DNA of 64,000 bases from Nocardia lijiangensis NBRC 108240 (GCF_001613045.1 NZ_BDBP01000038.1:1-64000), one strand, 5' to 3'; shown: positions 33,049-42,249, counted from the stretch's first letter. The notes: generated from the sequence alone by a model not told the origin. Translations and numbers: made by a program.

Positions 33049-34572
33049 ATGCCTCACTCAACCTTGAACCTGACGATCGCACTGGAGAACCTCCACTGCC
33101 ATGACGAGGGCGACGGCCTCGGGAACGCCGCACCGTATCTGTGGCCGGTCTTCTTCAAGATCGATGGCCACGGCTTTGCGGTGCGATCCGCGGCAAGCGG
33201 GCTCTCGGGCAAACCGGTGGTCGAGTCGCGCAACGGGCGCCACGGGAACCTCGACCGATCCGAGGACGGCAAGACCGTCGACGCCGGCCATGATGTGCGC
33301 ATCCCCGCCGAACTCGGTACCTGGGAGAGCACCCTGAGGCCGATCCCCGTCCTCGATCCGACGTTGCGGGGCATCGTCGGGGACGATCTGCCCGGCTTCG
33401 CGGGCGTCGTGGTCGTGCTGATGGAGGAGGACGGCTGGCCTGCCGACATCCCGCGGAAGGCGTACGCCGCACTGGTGGAAGCCGTGTCGGAGGGTGTCGA
33501 AGAAGTGGCCGCCGAGTTCAAGCACGCGATGACCGCGCCCACCAAAGCCGAGATCGACGCCAAGTTGAAGGCCATCAAGGACGCCGCGGACGGAAAGGTC
33601 GTCGACGCGGTGAAGTCCGCGATGTCGGGTGCCGAGAAGGCCTGGTTCTCGACGTTCGGTGACAACGACGACCATGTCGGCACTCAGGCATGGGTATTCA
33701 GCCACGCCGAGCTCGCCTCTCCGGTCATCGACATCACCAAGCGGTGGCGGAACGAGGGCGATTGGACGATTTCGGGCTCGTTCAAGAGCAGAAAGTCCTC
33801 CGGACTGTGCGCACTCACGCCGGACCGGACGGCTGTGGCGCGCTACAACGGCTCCGGGACCTCCTGGACGAAGATCGGCGGACCCGTGACCCGGCTGTAC
33901 GGGGGTGACTATGGACTCTTCGCCACGAACTCGGCTGGGGATCTGTGGCGGTACCTCGGTACGCCCGACAGGTGGGAACGCGTGGGCTGGCCTGGGGCGT
34001 CGTTCGTGGTCACTCGCGACAGCGTCTACGGGCTGACCCCGGACCGGACAGCCGTATTCCGCTATTCCGGGTCCGGCATGGCTTGGACCAGGATCGGTGG
34101 TGCGGCGAGCCAGCTCTACGGCGGCGACTACGGGCTGTTCGCCACGAACCCTTCCGGGGATCTGTGGCGGTACCTCGGCACACCCGACAAGTGGGAACGC
34201 GTGGGCGGGCGTGGGGCTTCGTTCGCGGTCACTCGTGAGAGCGTGTACCGGCTTGCCTCGGACCGGAAGACTGTCCACCGCTACTCCGGGTCCGGCACGG
34301 CTTGGACCAGGATCGGCGGTGCGGCGAGCCAGCTCTACGGCGGCGACTACGGGCTGTTCGCCACGAGTCCGTCCGGAGATATATGGCGGTACCTCGGTAC
34401 ACCCGACAAGTGGGAAGCCATCGGCGGTCCAGGGGCCTCGTTCGCGGTCACCCGTGACACGGTCTTCGGGCTGACCCCGGACCGAGGGGCCGTCTACCGC
34501 TACAGCGGGTCCGGCACCTCCTGGACCGCAGTCGGCGGCCCCGCCCACTCGATCGTCGCCTTCTACAGTTGA
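33049..34572 (+). CDS. Tectonin-like beta-propeller protein with novel N-terminal domain
   Basis: 507 residues from the ATG at 33049, with AAGGAG upstream. No signal peptide is evident. Residues 1-240 are an N-terminal region with a beta-rich first part and a helical, Lys/Ala/Glu-rich second part (about 135-190). Residues 245-507 contain four units of the type LTPDRTAVxRYxGSGxxWT and three of the type YGLFATNxxGDLWRYLGTP, alternating with a 216-bp DNA period. The total is seven blades, like a closed tectonin/tachylectin-2-type propeller, a fold that binds sugars. It converges on the STAND NTPase gene; a shared role is inferred only. Confidence 0.8.
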   Translation: MPHSTLNLTIALENLHCHDEGDGLGNAAPYLWPVFFKIDGHGFAVRSAASGLSGKPVVESRNGRHGNLDRSEDGKTVDAGHDVRIPAELGTWESTLRPIPVLDPTLRGIVGDDLPGFAGVVVVLMEEDGWPADIPRKAYAALVEAVSEGVEEVAAEFKHAMTAPTKAEIDAKLKAIKDAADGKVVDAVKSAMSGAEKAWFSTFGDNDDHVGTQAWVFSHAELASPVIDITKRWRNEGDWTISGSFKSRKSSGLCALTPDRTAVARYNGSGTSWTKIGGPVTRLYGGDYGLFATNSAGDLWRYLGTPDRWERVGWPGASFVVTRDSVYGLTPDRTAVFRYSGSGMAWTRIGGAASQLYGGDYGLFATNPSGDLWRYLGTPDKWERVGGRGASFAVTRESVYRLASDRKTVHRYSGSGTAWTRIGGAASQLYGGDYGLFATSPSGDIWRYLGTPDKWEAIGGPGASFAVTRDTVFGLTPDRGAVYRYSGSGTSWTAVGGPAHSIVAFYS

Positions 34573-34583
34573 CCGGCGACAGC

Positions 34584-34625
34584 CCGCTGCACCTCCGGTG
34601 TCCACCGCCACCGGAGGTACAGCGG
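34584..34625. terminator. Bidirectional hairpin between the propeller genes
   Basis: CCGCTG-c-ACCTCCGGTG (34584-34600) pairs with CACCGGAGGT-a-CAGCGG (34609-34625) with one internal mismatch and an 8-nt loop. It sits midway between two convergent genes and can serve both. Confidence 0.8.
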
Positions 34626-34681
34626 GGCGAACCACCAACGATCCTGCACCGCAAGGGTATTCACGATCGCCGCGGAGGTGT

Positions 34682-37600
34682 TCAGATGCAGACAGCGGTC
34701 AGTCCCGCTCTATGCCCCGCGACGACAAGCCCGTTCTCGGGCCGCGTCACCGAGGAAATGCTGACGCTGAGACGGATCACTCGCGGCTTCCGGCCCGTGG
34801 TCAACTCCCACACCCGCACGGTGCGGTCTCTGCTTGCGCTGACCACGACCGGCAGACGGTCGACTGCCCCGACAGCCACCGCCCGAACCTCGTCGGTGTG
34901 ACCGACAAGCGGATGACCGACAGCGGCGCCGGTAGCCAGATCCCAGACTCGCACCGTGTGATCCCGGCCGCCGCTGACCACCACGGGGCGGCCGTCGATC
35001 GTGCCTAGGGCCACCGCTTCCACCGGGCCGGTGTGGCCGGTGAACGGGTCACAGATCGGCGCGCCGGTTGCCAAGTCGCACACCCGCACCGTGCGATCCA
35101 GACTGCCGCTGACCACCATCGTTCGACCACCGAACGCCCCGACCGACAACGCTTCGACCGGGCCGGCGTGACCGGTCATCGGGTCGCCGACAGGCGAACC
35201 GCCAGCCGTGTCCCAGACCCGCACCGTGCAATCCAGACTGCCGCTGACCACCACCGTTCGACCACCGATCGTGCCGAGGGCCACCGCCTCGACCGACCCG
35301 GTGTGCCCGCTCAGCGGACCATCGATCGGATGCCCGGTGACCAGGTCCCACACCCGCACCGTGCAGTCCTGGCCGCCGCTGACCACGACCGAGCGGCCGT
35401 CGAGCGCGCCGACTGCCACCGCCCGAATCTCGTCGGTGTGGCCGGTGAACGGATCACCGATCGGCGACCCGTTTGCCAGATCCCACACCCGCACCGTGTG
35501 ATCCCGTCCGCCGCTGACCACCACCGGACGACCCGCGAGTTCGCCGAGGGCCACCGCACGGACTCCGCCCGAGTCGCTCGCGCAGGGTCCGCTGGTGAGC
35601 GGGTCACCGTCTCCGGTGACGGAGGCCAGATCCCACACCCGCACGGTCGCATCGTCACCGCCACTGACCACGACCGGACGGCCGTCGACCGATCCGACGG
35701 CCACCGCCATATCCGCATCCCAGGCGTACGTGCCGACGTGTCCAGTGAGCGGATCTCCCATCGGCGCGCCCGTAGCAAGGTCCCACACCCGGACCATTTG
35801 ATCGCCGTCCCCGCTGACGACCACTGGCCGGCCGTTCACCTCGCAGAAGGCCACCGCCGAAATCTTCCCGATGCGGACGAACGGATGATCCTCCCTGGCG
35901 CGACCGAACGGCCGGCCGACGGGCGTGCCGCCGGACAGATCCCACACCCGCACCGTGGCATCCTCACCGCCGCTGATCACCACCGGGCGTCCCTCGAGCG
36001 CGCCGAGCGCCACCGCGCGCACCGGGGCGGTGTGGCCCGTCAGCGGAGGGCCGAGCTGGTTTCCGGTGGCGAAGTCCCAGACCCGCACCGTCGCGTCCCC
36101 GCTGCCGCTGATCACTACCGGGCGTCCCTCGAGCGCGCCGAGCGCCACCGCTGCCACGTACGTGGTGTGACCGGTGAACGGAGCACCCACCGGGGTCCCC
36201 GTAATCGGGTTCCATACCCGCACCGTCGCGTCATCGCCGCCGGTGATCACGACCGATCGTCCGTCGAGTTCCCCCGCGGCCACCGCCCTGACCGCGCTCT
36301 CTGCGTACAGGCAGGTGCGGCCGATCGAGGGGTCGCCCACCGGGGCGCCGTCGCCCAAGTCCCACACCCGCACCGTGCGATCCGGACCGCCGCTGACCGC
36401 GACAGGGCGGCCGTCCAGCACACCGAGGGCCACCGCGCGCACGGAATCGGTGTGGCCGATGAGCGGATTTCCGACCGAGGCGCCGGTGGCCAAGTCCCAT
36501 ACCCGAACCGTTGCGTCATCACCGCCGCTGACCACCACCGGACGGCCCTCCAGCGCGCCGACGGCCACCGCGCGCACCAATTTGGTGTGGCGACCCACCG
36601 TGTAGTGCGGCGTGTAGCGGGATTCCCGCGTCCAGGCGAGCCTGGGCACGATATCGACGGTGAGGGCGGCGAACCAACGCTCTGCTACGGCTTCATGGAG
36701 CCGCGCGGCATGCAGCTGGAGCTGGAACGCCCGGTCGTCCGGGTCGGCGAGGAGATGGGCGGTGGTGAGGTAGGTGCGTGCGCCGGGATGGTTGTTCTGC
36801 GGTGAGCGACGCAGGCTGGATGTGAGGGTGGCCGGGTCCGCCGCCACCAGGAATCCGGGATCGTCGACGAGGTCGCCGAGCTGCCCGGTCGCGGCGGCAT
36901 GGTCGACCAGGTGTTTACGGAGGTAGGGTTCGGTCCGGTTCCAGTCCGCGTCCCCCGCCGGGGTGCGGGGTACCGAGTCGAGCAACTGCCGGTAGATCCA
37001 TTGCTCGGCGGGCACACCGCGCGCGCGGTCTTGTTCGCGCAGGTGGTCGATGAGGGCCCGGTGATAGAGCCGGTATGTCGCGCCGATGGTGTCGTCGGCG
37101 GTAGCTTCCAGCAGGTAGTCGGCAGCGGTGTCGAGCAACCAGACGATGTCCTCGACCCGGTACGTACGTCCGGGTCTGCCCAGTCGGCAGGCCAGAAGCG
37201 ACCAGAGTTCGCCCGGCGGCAAGCCGGTGCCGTGGGTGTAGGCCAGTGGCCGCAACAGGTCCTCGACCCGATCGGCGTCCGGCGCGGGGAACCGTTCCAG
37301 GCAATCGCGCATGGCGTCGGCGACAGTGGCGGGGAACTTGTCCCACCCGTCCTGCGCTACGTCGACAACGGTGCCACTGCGGACGAGGCCGACGGCGGTG
37401 AGGGCAGCGACCAGAAAGGACGGATAGGCGCGGTCGGCGACCTGTGCGGCGACTCGCGCCGCGAGCTGATCACGGCCCCGGTACGGGGTGTCGCGCACCG
37501 GAACCTGTTCCGCTGGAAGACCTTCGAACATCAACCGGCGGCGCACATATTCCGCCAGGTCGGCCCGGTCGAGGTAGGCGGCGTCGAGGTCGATGGCGGT

Positions 37601-38491
37601 TCGGTCGGCGCCTGCGCCGAGCGCGCGCTGCAACGCGCGCTGATGTCCGGGGCGGGTCCCGATCAACAACCTCACACCGAAATCTGCTGTATCGCAGCCC
37701 AAACGGCGCAGCACCGTCGCGGTGCGCTTGGGGTCGGTGGATTCGTCGAGACCGTCGATGACGAACGTCATCGGAGTGCCGCGTGCGGCGAGGCTGTCGA
37801 CGAGTGCGGCGAAATCGGTAACGGCCGAACCGAACCCGGCGGCCAGTACCTGCACGATCTCGGTGGAATCGAGCCCGCGGGCGTAGGCCGCGACGTCGAT
37901 CACCCCGGCGGGCAGTGCATACAAGGGGTCGTCCGCCGCGGCCGGGTGCTGCTGCCGGAAGAGTGGGTCGGAGCGCGTGACCAGCCGGGCGAGGACACCG
38001 GATTTTCCGGACCCGGGACCGCCGCTGACGACCCGCACATTGTCTCCTGGGCGGGGTTCTGCGATGAGCCACTCGGCGAGTTCGGTGAGCGCGCGGCGAC
38101 GGCCCGTGAAGTATGTGCCTGGCACGTGGGCCGACTCCACGCCGCGCGCTCGGGCATCCCAATACGCGTCCGTCCTCGATTCCGGGCGGGACGGGGCAGT
38201 GGGTTCGGCTTCGTGAAGACGGCGCCACCACTGCATATCACCCCACTCCGGTCGCAACCGGACGCCTCGTTTGCCGCCGATCTTCGAGCACACCGTGACG
38301 AACCGCTCGACGGTCCGCCACGTCGGCCGCGCCCGCCTGCCATTGATCAGGTCGTCGACGGTGTTCTTCGGGAGAGGCATGGCGAGCAGCTGACTCCGCA
38401 TCTCTACCTCCGCCGGGTTCGGCGCGCCGACAGCCCTGTGCAGGGCGCACAGGTTCGGTACCAAACCGATGGGGGCATTTGCGTCCGGCAT
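34682..38491 (-). CDS. STAND NTPase with N-terminal helical/HTH domain and 14 WD40-type repeats
   Basis: 1269 residues. Residues 1-100 form a helical, XRE-like segment (PKNTVDDLINGRRARPTWRT). The NACHT/AAA core has Walker A GGPGSGKS at 157-164 and Walker B FVIDGLDES at 243-251, then a helical region to about 630. Residues 635-1269 hold thirteen clear repeats ending in VRVWDL-like strands plus one degenerate repeat, enough for two seven-bladed propellers. Several repeats are nearly identical at protein and DNA level, indicating recent amplification. STAND proteins are ligand-triggered, oligomerising switches; bacterial ones include anti-phage sensors. The ligand and output are unknown. Confidence 0.88.
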   Translation of the reverse strand: MPDANAPIGLVPNLCALHRAVGAPNPAEVEMRSQLLAMPLPKNTVDDLINGRRARPTWRTVERFVTVCSKIGGKRGVRLRPEWGDMQWWRRLHEAEPTAPSRPESRTDAYWDARARGVESAHVPGTYFTGRRRALTELAEWLIAEPRPGDNVRVVSGGPGSGKSGVLARLVTRSDPLFRQQHPAAADDPLYALPAGVIDVAAYARGLDSTEIVQVLAAGFGSAVTDFAALVDSLAARGTPMTFVIDGLDESTDPKRTATVLRRLGCDTADFGVRLLIGTRPGHQRALQRALGAGADRTAIDLDAAYLDRADLAEYVRRRLMFEGLPAEQVPVRDTPYRGRDQLAARVAAQVADRAYPSFLVAALTAVGLVRSGTVVDVAQDGWDKFPATVADAMRDCLERFPAPDADRVEDLLRPLAYTHGTGLPPGELWSLLACRLGRPGRTYRVEDIVWLLDTAADYLLEATADDTIGATYRLYHRALIDHLREQDRARGVPAEQWIYRQLLDSVPRTPAGDADWNRTEPYLRKHLVDHAAATGQLGDLVDDPGFLVAADPATLTSSLRRSPQNNHPGARTYLTTAHLLADPDDRAFQLQLHAARLHEAVAERWFAALTVDIVPRLAWTRESRYTPHYTVGRHTKLVRAVAVGALEGRPVVVSGGDDATVRVWDLATGASVGNPLIGHTDSVRAVALGVLDGRPVAVSGGPDRTVRVWDLGDGAPVGDPSIGRTCLYAESAVRAVAAGELDGRSVVITGGDDATVRVWNPITGTPVGAPFTGHTTYVAAVALGALEGRPVVISGSGDATVRVWDFATGNQLGPPLTGHTAPVRAVALGALEGRPVVISGGEDATVRVWDLSGGTPVGRPFGRAREDHPFVRIGKISAVAFCEVNGRPVVVSGDGDQMVRVWDLATGAPMGDPLTGHVGTYAWDADMAVAVGSVDGRPVVVSGGDDATVRVWDLASVTGDGDPLTSGPCASDSGGVRAVALGELAGRPVVVSGGRDHTVRVWDLANGSPIGDPFTGHTDEIRAVAVGALDGRSVVVSGGQDCTVRVWDLVTGHPIDGPLSGHTGSVEAVALGTIGGRTVVVSGSLDCTVRVWDTAGGSPVGDPMTGHAGPVEALSVGAFGGRTMVVSGSLDRTVRVCDLATGAPICDPFTGHTGPVEAVALGTIDGRPVVVSGGRDHTVRVWDLATGAAVGHPLVGHTDEVRAVAVGAVDRLPVVVSASRDRTVRVWELTTGRKPRVIRLSVSISSVTRPENGLVVAGHRAGLTAVCI

Positions 38492-38631
38492 ACGAGTCCT
38501 TCGACGGTCTACCTACGACACAAAATGTGCGGTCTATCACATATCGAACCACTGCGGGCGACCGTTAGCCGAGGGATGGCCGCCGAGTGCGTGCGCTGGC
38601 GATCACCGTCGCGATCAGCAGCGGCGACCTC

Positions 38632-39678
38632 CTACACGCCGACCGGTGCCGTGGCAGTCCGACGCGAACGCACCACACCGTGCTCGATGAGACTGTCGAC
38701 CGTGTCGGCGAGGGTCTCCGCGATCGGGCGCATGGTCCAGCCCAGCTCCCGGCGCGCCTTGTCGGCACTGACGAATTCGGTGCGGCCCAACACGGGTACG
38801 GTCAGCCGGACAGTCCGGTCGAACACCGCCACCACACGCACCAGCCAGTTCGGCACCACCCGTGTCGGGACCGAATAGCCTTGCGGCACATACTGGTCCG
38901 CGAGGATCCGGGCCATGTCGCCCATCCACAGCGGATCGTCCGCGCAGATGTAGCGATTGCCCGGCGCGTCGGGGTGTTCCATCGCCAGCCGGTGCGCGAC
39001 GGCGAGATCGCGGACATCCACCGGCGCCCAACCGGTACGGACCGAGCCGGGCGCCGAACCGTCGAGCAGTTTGCGCACCGCCTCGTGCGAGGTGGACAGC
39101 CGCGTATCGAACACCGGGCCGAGGATCATGCCCGGGTTCACCGCGACCAGCTCGAATCCCCGTTCGGTGGGCAGGGATTCGGCGAACTCCCAGGCGGCGC
39201 GCTCGGCCAGGGTCTTGCTCTTCTGGTAGGCGGGCACCTTGTCCACCACCGACCAGTCCGCCTCGGTGCGCGCCTTGTCGACATCGTGCCCGTAGGCCAC
39301 CGCGGCGACCGAGGAGGTCAGCACCACCCGGCGCACGTCACCGGCGGCCGCGGCCCGCAGCACCCGCAGCGTGCCCTGCACGGCCGGTTCGATCAGCTCG
39401 GACTCGTTTGCGGGCGGTGTGGACGGGAAAGGTGAGGCCACGTGCAGGACGTAGTCGCAGCCGTCGACGGCCTCGGCCCAGCCGGCGTCGCTGTCGAGCG
39501 TGGCGATGACGAGTTCGAGCCGGCCGTCGCGCAGGTGCTCGGCCAGGTGCGGGCGGGACCGCGCCGAGGCGGTGTCCCGGACGGTGCCGCGCACGGTGTA
39601 GCCGTGCGCGAGGAGCTCGGCGATGCAGTGACCGGCGACGTATCCGGTTGCGCCGGTGACGAGTACGCGTGTGTTCAT
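38632..39678 (-). CDS. NAD(P)-dependent reductase, DFR-like extended SDR
   Basis: 348 residues from the ATG at 39678. The nucleotide loop is VTGATGYVAGHCIAELL, followed by VRGTVRD. The catalytic parts are a Ser in LTSSVAAVAYG and the YQKSK motif. HVASPFPS and NPGMILGPV are typical of dihydroflavonol-4-reductase-like enzymes, which reduce carbonyls on diverse substrates. It is divergent from a TetR-type regulator whose gene begins 116 bp away, so it is probably repressed by it. Confidence 0.88.
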   Translation of the reverse strand: MNTRVLVTGATGYVAGHCIAELLAHGYTVRGTVRDTASARSRPHLAEHLRDGRLELVIATLDSDAGWAEAVDGCDYVLHVASPFPSTPPANESELIEPAVQGTLRVLRAAAAGDVRRVVLTSSVAAVAYGHDVDKARTEADWSVVDKVPAYQKSKTLAERAAWEFAESLPTERGFELVAVNPGMILGPVFDTRLSTSHEAVRKLLDGSAPGSVRTGWAPVDVRDLAVAHRLAMEHPDAPGNRYICADDPLWMGDMARILADQYVPQGYSVPTRVVPNWLVRVVAVFDRTVRLTVPVLGRTEFVSADKARRELGWTMRPIAETLADTVDSLIEHGVVRSRRTATAPVGV

Positions 39679-39794
39679 GTCTTCATCCTTCTCGAGAAAC
39701 CAGCGCATCTGAACGATGTTAAGATCATCTAAGCACTGTATACATTTGCTGTCCAATGCGGGCTCGGGGTGACCGGTCGCCTACCCTGTGGAAG

Positions 39795-40406
39795 GTGAGA
39801 CGCACCAGCTACCACCACGGCGCGCTGCGCGGTGCCCTGCTGGAGGCCTGCCTGCGGCTGATCGAGACCGAGGGCCTGGCGGCGGTCAGCCTGCGCCGGG
39901 TGGCCCGCGAGGCCGGGGTCAGCTGCGGTGCCCCCTATCACCATTTCGCCGACCGCGCCGCTCTGCTCGCCGCGCTGTCCGTCGAGGGTTTCCGCGGGCT
40001 GGCCGCCGATCTCGCCGCCGCCCGGGACTCCGCGGCTACTCCGATGGCCCAGCTCACGGCCCTGGCCGAGGCCTATGTGCGTTTCGCCCGGAACCATCCC
40101 GGACACTTCCGGCTGATGTTCCGGCCCGAGCTGTCCCAGTCGGAGAAGCATCCCGATGCCGCCGAGGTGGGTGATGCCGCCTTCGCTGTGCTCACCGATA
40201 CGATCGCCGCCTGCGTCGCCGCTGGCCTCCTGCCCGCTGAGCGCGCCGACACGCTCGCCGTCGCGTGGTGGGCGCTGGCCCACGGACTGGCCTCGCTCGG
40301 GGTCGACGGCCAGCTCGACAAGCGCAGGATGCAGCTCTGCACCGACACCGCGACACTGGTCGATGACATCATGCGCGCGTTCACCGCTCTGCTCGCCCCG
40401 CGCTGA
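39795..40406 (+). CDS. TetR family regulator (TetR_C_13-like)
   Basis: 203 residues from GTG at 39795 (VRRTSYHHGALRGALL), the usual start for this subgroup; an in-frame ATG at 39756 would lie within the AT-rich promoter zone. The DNA-binding domain includes SLRRVAREAGVSCGAPYHHF. The C-terminal part (FARNHPGHFRLMFRPEL; AWWALAHGLASL) is of the kind found in regulators of SDR-type enzymes. It is divergent from the reductase; the spacer has an AT-rich imperfect palindrome ttaagatcatctaag near 39720. Its 3' end abuts a ketoacyl-synthase fragment. Confidence 0.9.
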   Translation: MRRTSYHHGALRGALLEACLRLIETEGLAAVSLRRVAREAGVSCGAPYHHFADRAALLAALSVEGFRGLAADLAAARDSAATPMAQLTALAEAYVRFARNHPGHFRLMFRPELSQSEKHPDAAEVGDAAFAVLTDTIAACVAAGLLPAERADTLAVAWWALAHGLASLGVDGQLDKRRMQLCTDTATLVDDIMRAFTALLAPR

Positions 40407-40420
40407 ACCGATCGGCACCA

Positions 40421-40628
40421 TGCAAGGTCGATGCGGCCTTGACGGTGTCGAGCATCCGCGACGGAATCGTCTCGCCCACATCGAATCTCGACAACCGGGA
40501 TCCCGAGATCGACCTCGACATCGTTCACGGCCGACCTCGTGACGGCGCAATCAGGTACGCGCTCAACAACTTTTACGGTTTCGGTGGGCACAACGCCGCC
40601 ATGCCGCCCTCGTGTTCGGGCGGTGGTA
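40421..40628 (+). pseudogene. C-terminal fragment of a KasA/KasB-like 3-oxoacyl-ACP synthase
   Basis: Starting 15 bp after the tetR stop, the forward frame reads KVDAALTV, IRDGIVSP, then NRDPEIDLDIVHGRPRDG and RYALNNFYGFGGHNAA. This matches the C-terminal region of mycobacterial-type Kas enzymes (pattern DPEIDLDVV...RYAxNNSFGFGGHN). A small frameshift near 40605 moves the true ending (ALVFGRW then stop at 40626-40628) into another frame. Only about the last 65 of some 415 residues remain, with no start, so it is a truncated and frameshifted remnant. Confidence 0.8.
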
Positions 40629-40699
40629 GCGCGCTCCGCTGTGAACCCTGCACAGCGAGTCTTCCGCATTGTGGGCAACCCAATTACGCAATACGGAAT

Positions 40700-40711
40700 G
40701 ACTAAAGTCCC
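40700..40711 (+). promoter_or_regulatory. DosR-box-like half palindrome upstream of the roadblock operon
   Basis: GACTAAAGTCCC matches the inner 12 positions of the DosR/DevR consensus (GGGACTNNAGTCCC) but lacks the left outer half. A second palindrome, GAGAAATTTCTC, lies at 40783-40794, nearer the roadblock operon start. The 40629-40871 spacer is AT-richer than its surroundings and probably holds the operon promoter. Both assignments are weak. Confidence 0.3.
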
Positions 40712-40871
40712 TTAATGACCGGTAGGTTTGAAATACCGGAGGGTATTCTTTTCTCGTATCCGGGGGAAATGCGTTGTGTGCTGAGAAATTTCTCGGCGAT
40801 AGCTGTACATCTATCCCCGGCCGTGTGTAGCGTCGGGCTCGCAAAAACCCTCACAGACAAGTGGTGGCACG

Positions 40872-41264
40872 GTGATCGGTATTGAGGGCTGCCTGAAACG
40901 CATCATGGACATTCCCGGTGCGCGCAGCGTGACGATGGTGGACGGCGCGAGCGGCCTTGCGATCGCCGCGGCCGGGCAGCACGATCTGGTGGATCAGCAC
41001 GAAGATGCCGCGGCCACAACGGATGTGGTGCGCTCGGTGCTCGGCTGCTCGGCGTTGGTCACCGGCAGGGACGGTGACGATCTCACCGAGATCGTCGTGT
41101 GCGGCACCCGCGCATTTCACTTGTTGAATCTGGTGGACGGCGACTTCGACGGCCGGCTTTTCGTGCACGTGTTGTGCGACGGTGACACCGGGAATCTGGC
41201 AATGGCGCGATATCAGCTGCGGGCGATTCTCACGGAATTCGCCGAGGACGGTCATGGTGGTTGA
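40872..41264 (+). CDS. Roadblock/LC7-like domain protein (first of three)
   Basis: 130 residues from GTG at 40872. The fold is a single roadblock unit: CLKRIMDIPGARSVTMVDGASGLAIA in pieces, a central helix, and the strand pair EIVVCGTRAFHLLNLV with LFVHVLCD, ending in a helix. Roadblock proteins act as regulators or scaffolds for small GTPases such as MglA or CvnD. Its stop overlaps the next gene by 11 bp. It is more diverged than the other two and may be a heterodimer subunit. Confidence 0.75.
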   Translation: MIGIEGCLKRIMDIPGARSVTMVDGASGLAIAAAGQHDLVDQHEDAAATTDVVRSVLGCSALVTGRDGDDLTEIVVCGTRAFHLLNLVDGDFDGRLFVHVLCDGDTGNLAMARYQLRAILTEFAEDGHGG

Positions 41265-42249
41265 ACTCGCCGTCGAGCTGCGGCGGCTGGAAAAAGAAGG
41301 GAGCACCGGTGTGCTACGCGCGGGCGACGGCGCGTTCTACCTCACTGGCGGAGTGATCGCCTCCGCCGATTGCCGCAGAACGACCGGTCTGGACCGGCTC
41401 GTGGTGGAGGCGGGTGTGGCGACCGCGGAGGATTGGCAGCGGGCGGGCGCCGGGGATCCGGGGCAGGTGCTGGCCCGGCCGAGGCTGGAAACCCTTGCGC
41501 TCCTATCGGTTTTCGACGCCGCCTACTTCCTGCTCGCTTCGCCCGCGGAACCCGAGTTCCGTCCTGCGCCGCCGCACTGGCTCGCCCCGGTCTGTCACAT
41601 CACGCCGCGCGCCTTGGTGCACGAGTGCGAGCGGCGCGGTGATCCCGAGTCCGGACCGTGGCCCGCGGAGCTGGTCGACCGGGCGCCGGTCGTTCCGGTT
41701 CGCCGCGTCCGGCGACGGCACGTGGTGCTCACGGCGAGCCAGGCCGAGGTGCTCGCGGCGGCCGACACCCGGCGCAGCGTCACGGGCATCGCCCGCGACC
41801 TGGGCCGCACCACCTACGGCTGTCTCGAGGCGGTGCGGAAATTGACCGCGGCGGGCTTGATCAGGCCGCCCGGCCCCGGTGTCGTCGAGCCCAGTGGGCA
41901 GAACTCCGGATGGGGCGCGGGGTTCGCTCCGTACAGCGGGCCGCGCGAGGAGGGGTCCGCCGCGCGCACCGAGTCACGAAACATGCAGCGTCCCAGGCTG
42001 ACTGGTCCCCGAGGCAACGAGCCCGCTGGGCCGTGGGCCGGAGAGCCCGTTGTGGTCGCGGAGCCCGGCCCCGTGCACACCGCCGGTGCCGAGATGCCCC
42101 GCATGACTGCCCTCGCGACCTCGGACCCCGCCCTCCCGCCCCTACGCCGCCGGGTGCGCACCGCCCCGCCGCCGCCCGCGGAACAGTGGGAACCCGTCGA
42201 CCGCGACGTGCTGGTCCGCCTGCGGGCGGCGTTGGAGGAGCTTGCGTGA
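41254..42249 (+). CDS. PATAN-like and winged-helix protein in the roadblock operon
   Basis: 331 residues from the ATG at 41254, with GAGGACG upstream. The N-terminus (STGVLRAGDGAFYLTGGVI) fits the PATAN/DUF4388 pattern, often found with roadblock and GTPase signalling proteins. Residues about 165-210 form a winged helix (TASQAEVLAAADTRRSVTG; RDLGRTTYGCLEAV). The last 110 residues are Pro/Gly-rich and disordered until a short terminal helix (DRDVLVRLRAALEELA). The neighbouring roadblock genes overlap or abut it on both sides, so it is probably their partner. DNA or protein binding by the winged helix is undecided. Confidence 0.7.
   Translation: MVVELAVELRRLEKEGSTGVLRAGDGAFYLTGGVIASADCRRTTGLDRLVVEAGVATAEDWQRAGAGDPGQVLARPRLETLALLSVFDAAYFLLASPAEPEFRPAPPHWLAPVCHITPRALVHECERRGDPESGPWPAELVDRAPVVPVRRVRRRHVVLTASQAEVLAAADTRRSVTGIARDLGRTTYGCLEAVRKLTAAGLIRPPGPGVVEPSGQNSGWGAGFAPYSGPREEGSAARTESRNMQRPRLTGPRGNEPAGPWAGEPVVVAEPGPVHTAGAEMPRMTALATSDPALPPLRRRVRTAPPPPAEQWEPVDRDVLVRLRAALEELA

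Noticed and set aside
35033..36805. A 590-codon repetitive forward frame opposite the WD40 region
   Set aside because: It is the antisense reflection of the WD repeats; its own repeats follow their spacing and contain no known domain.
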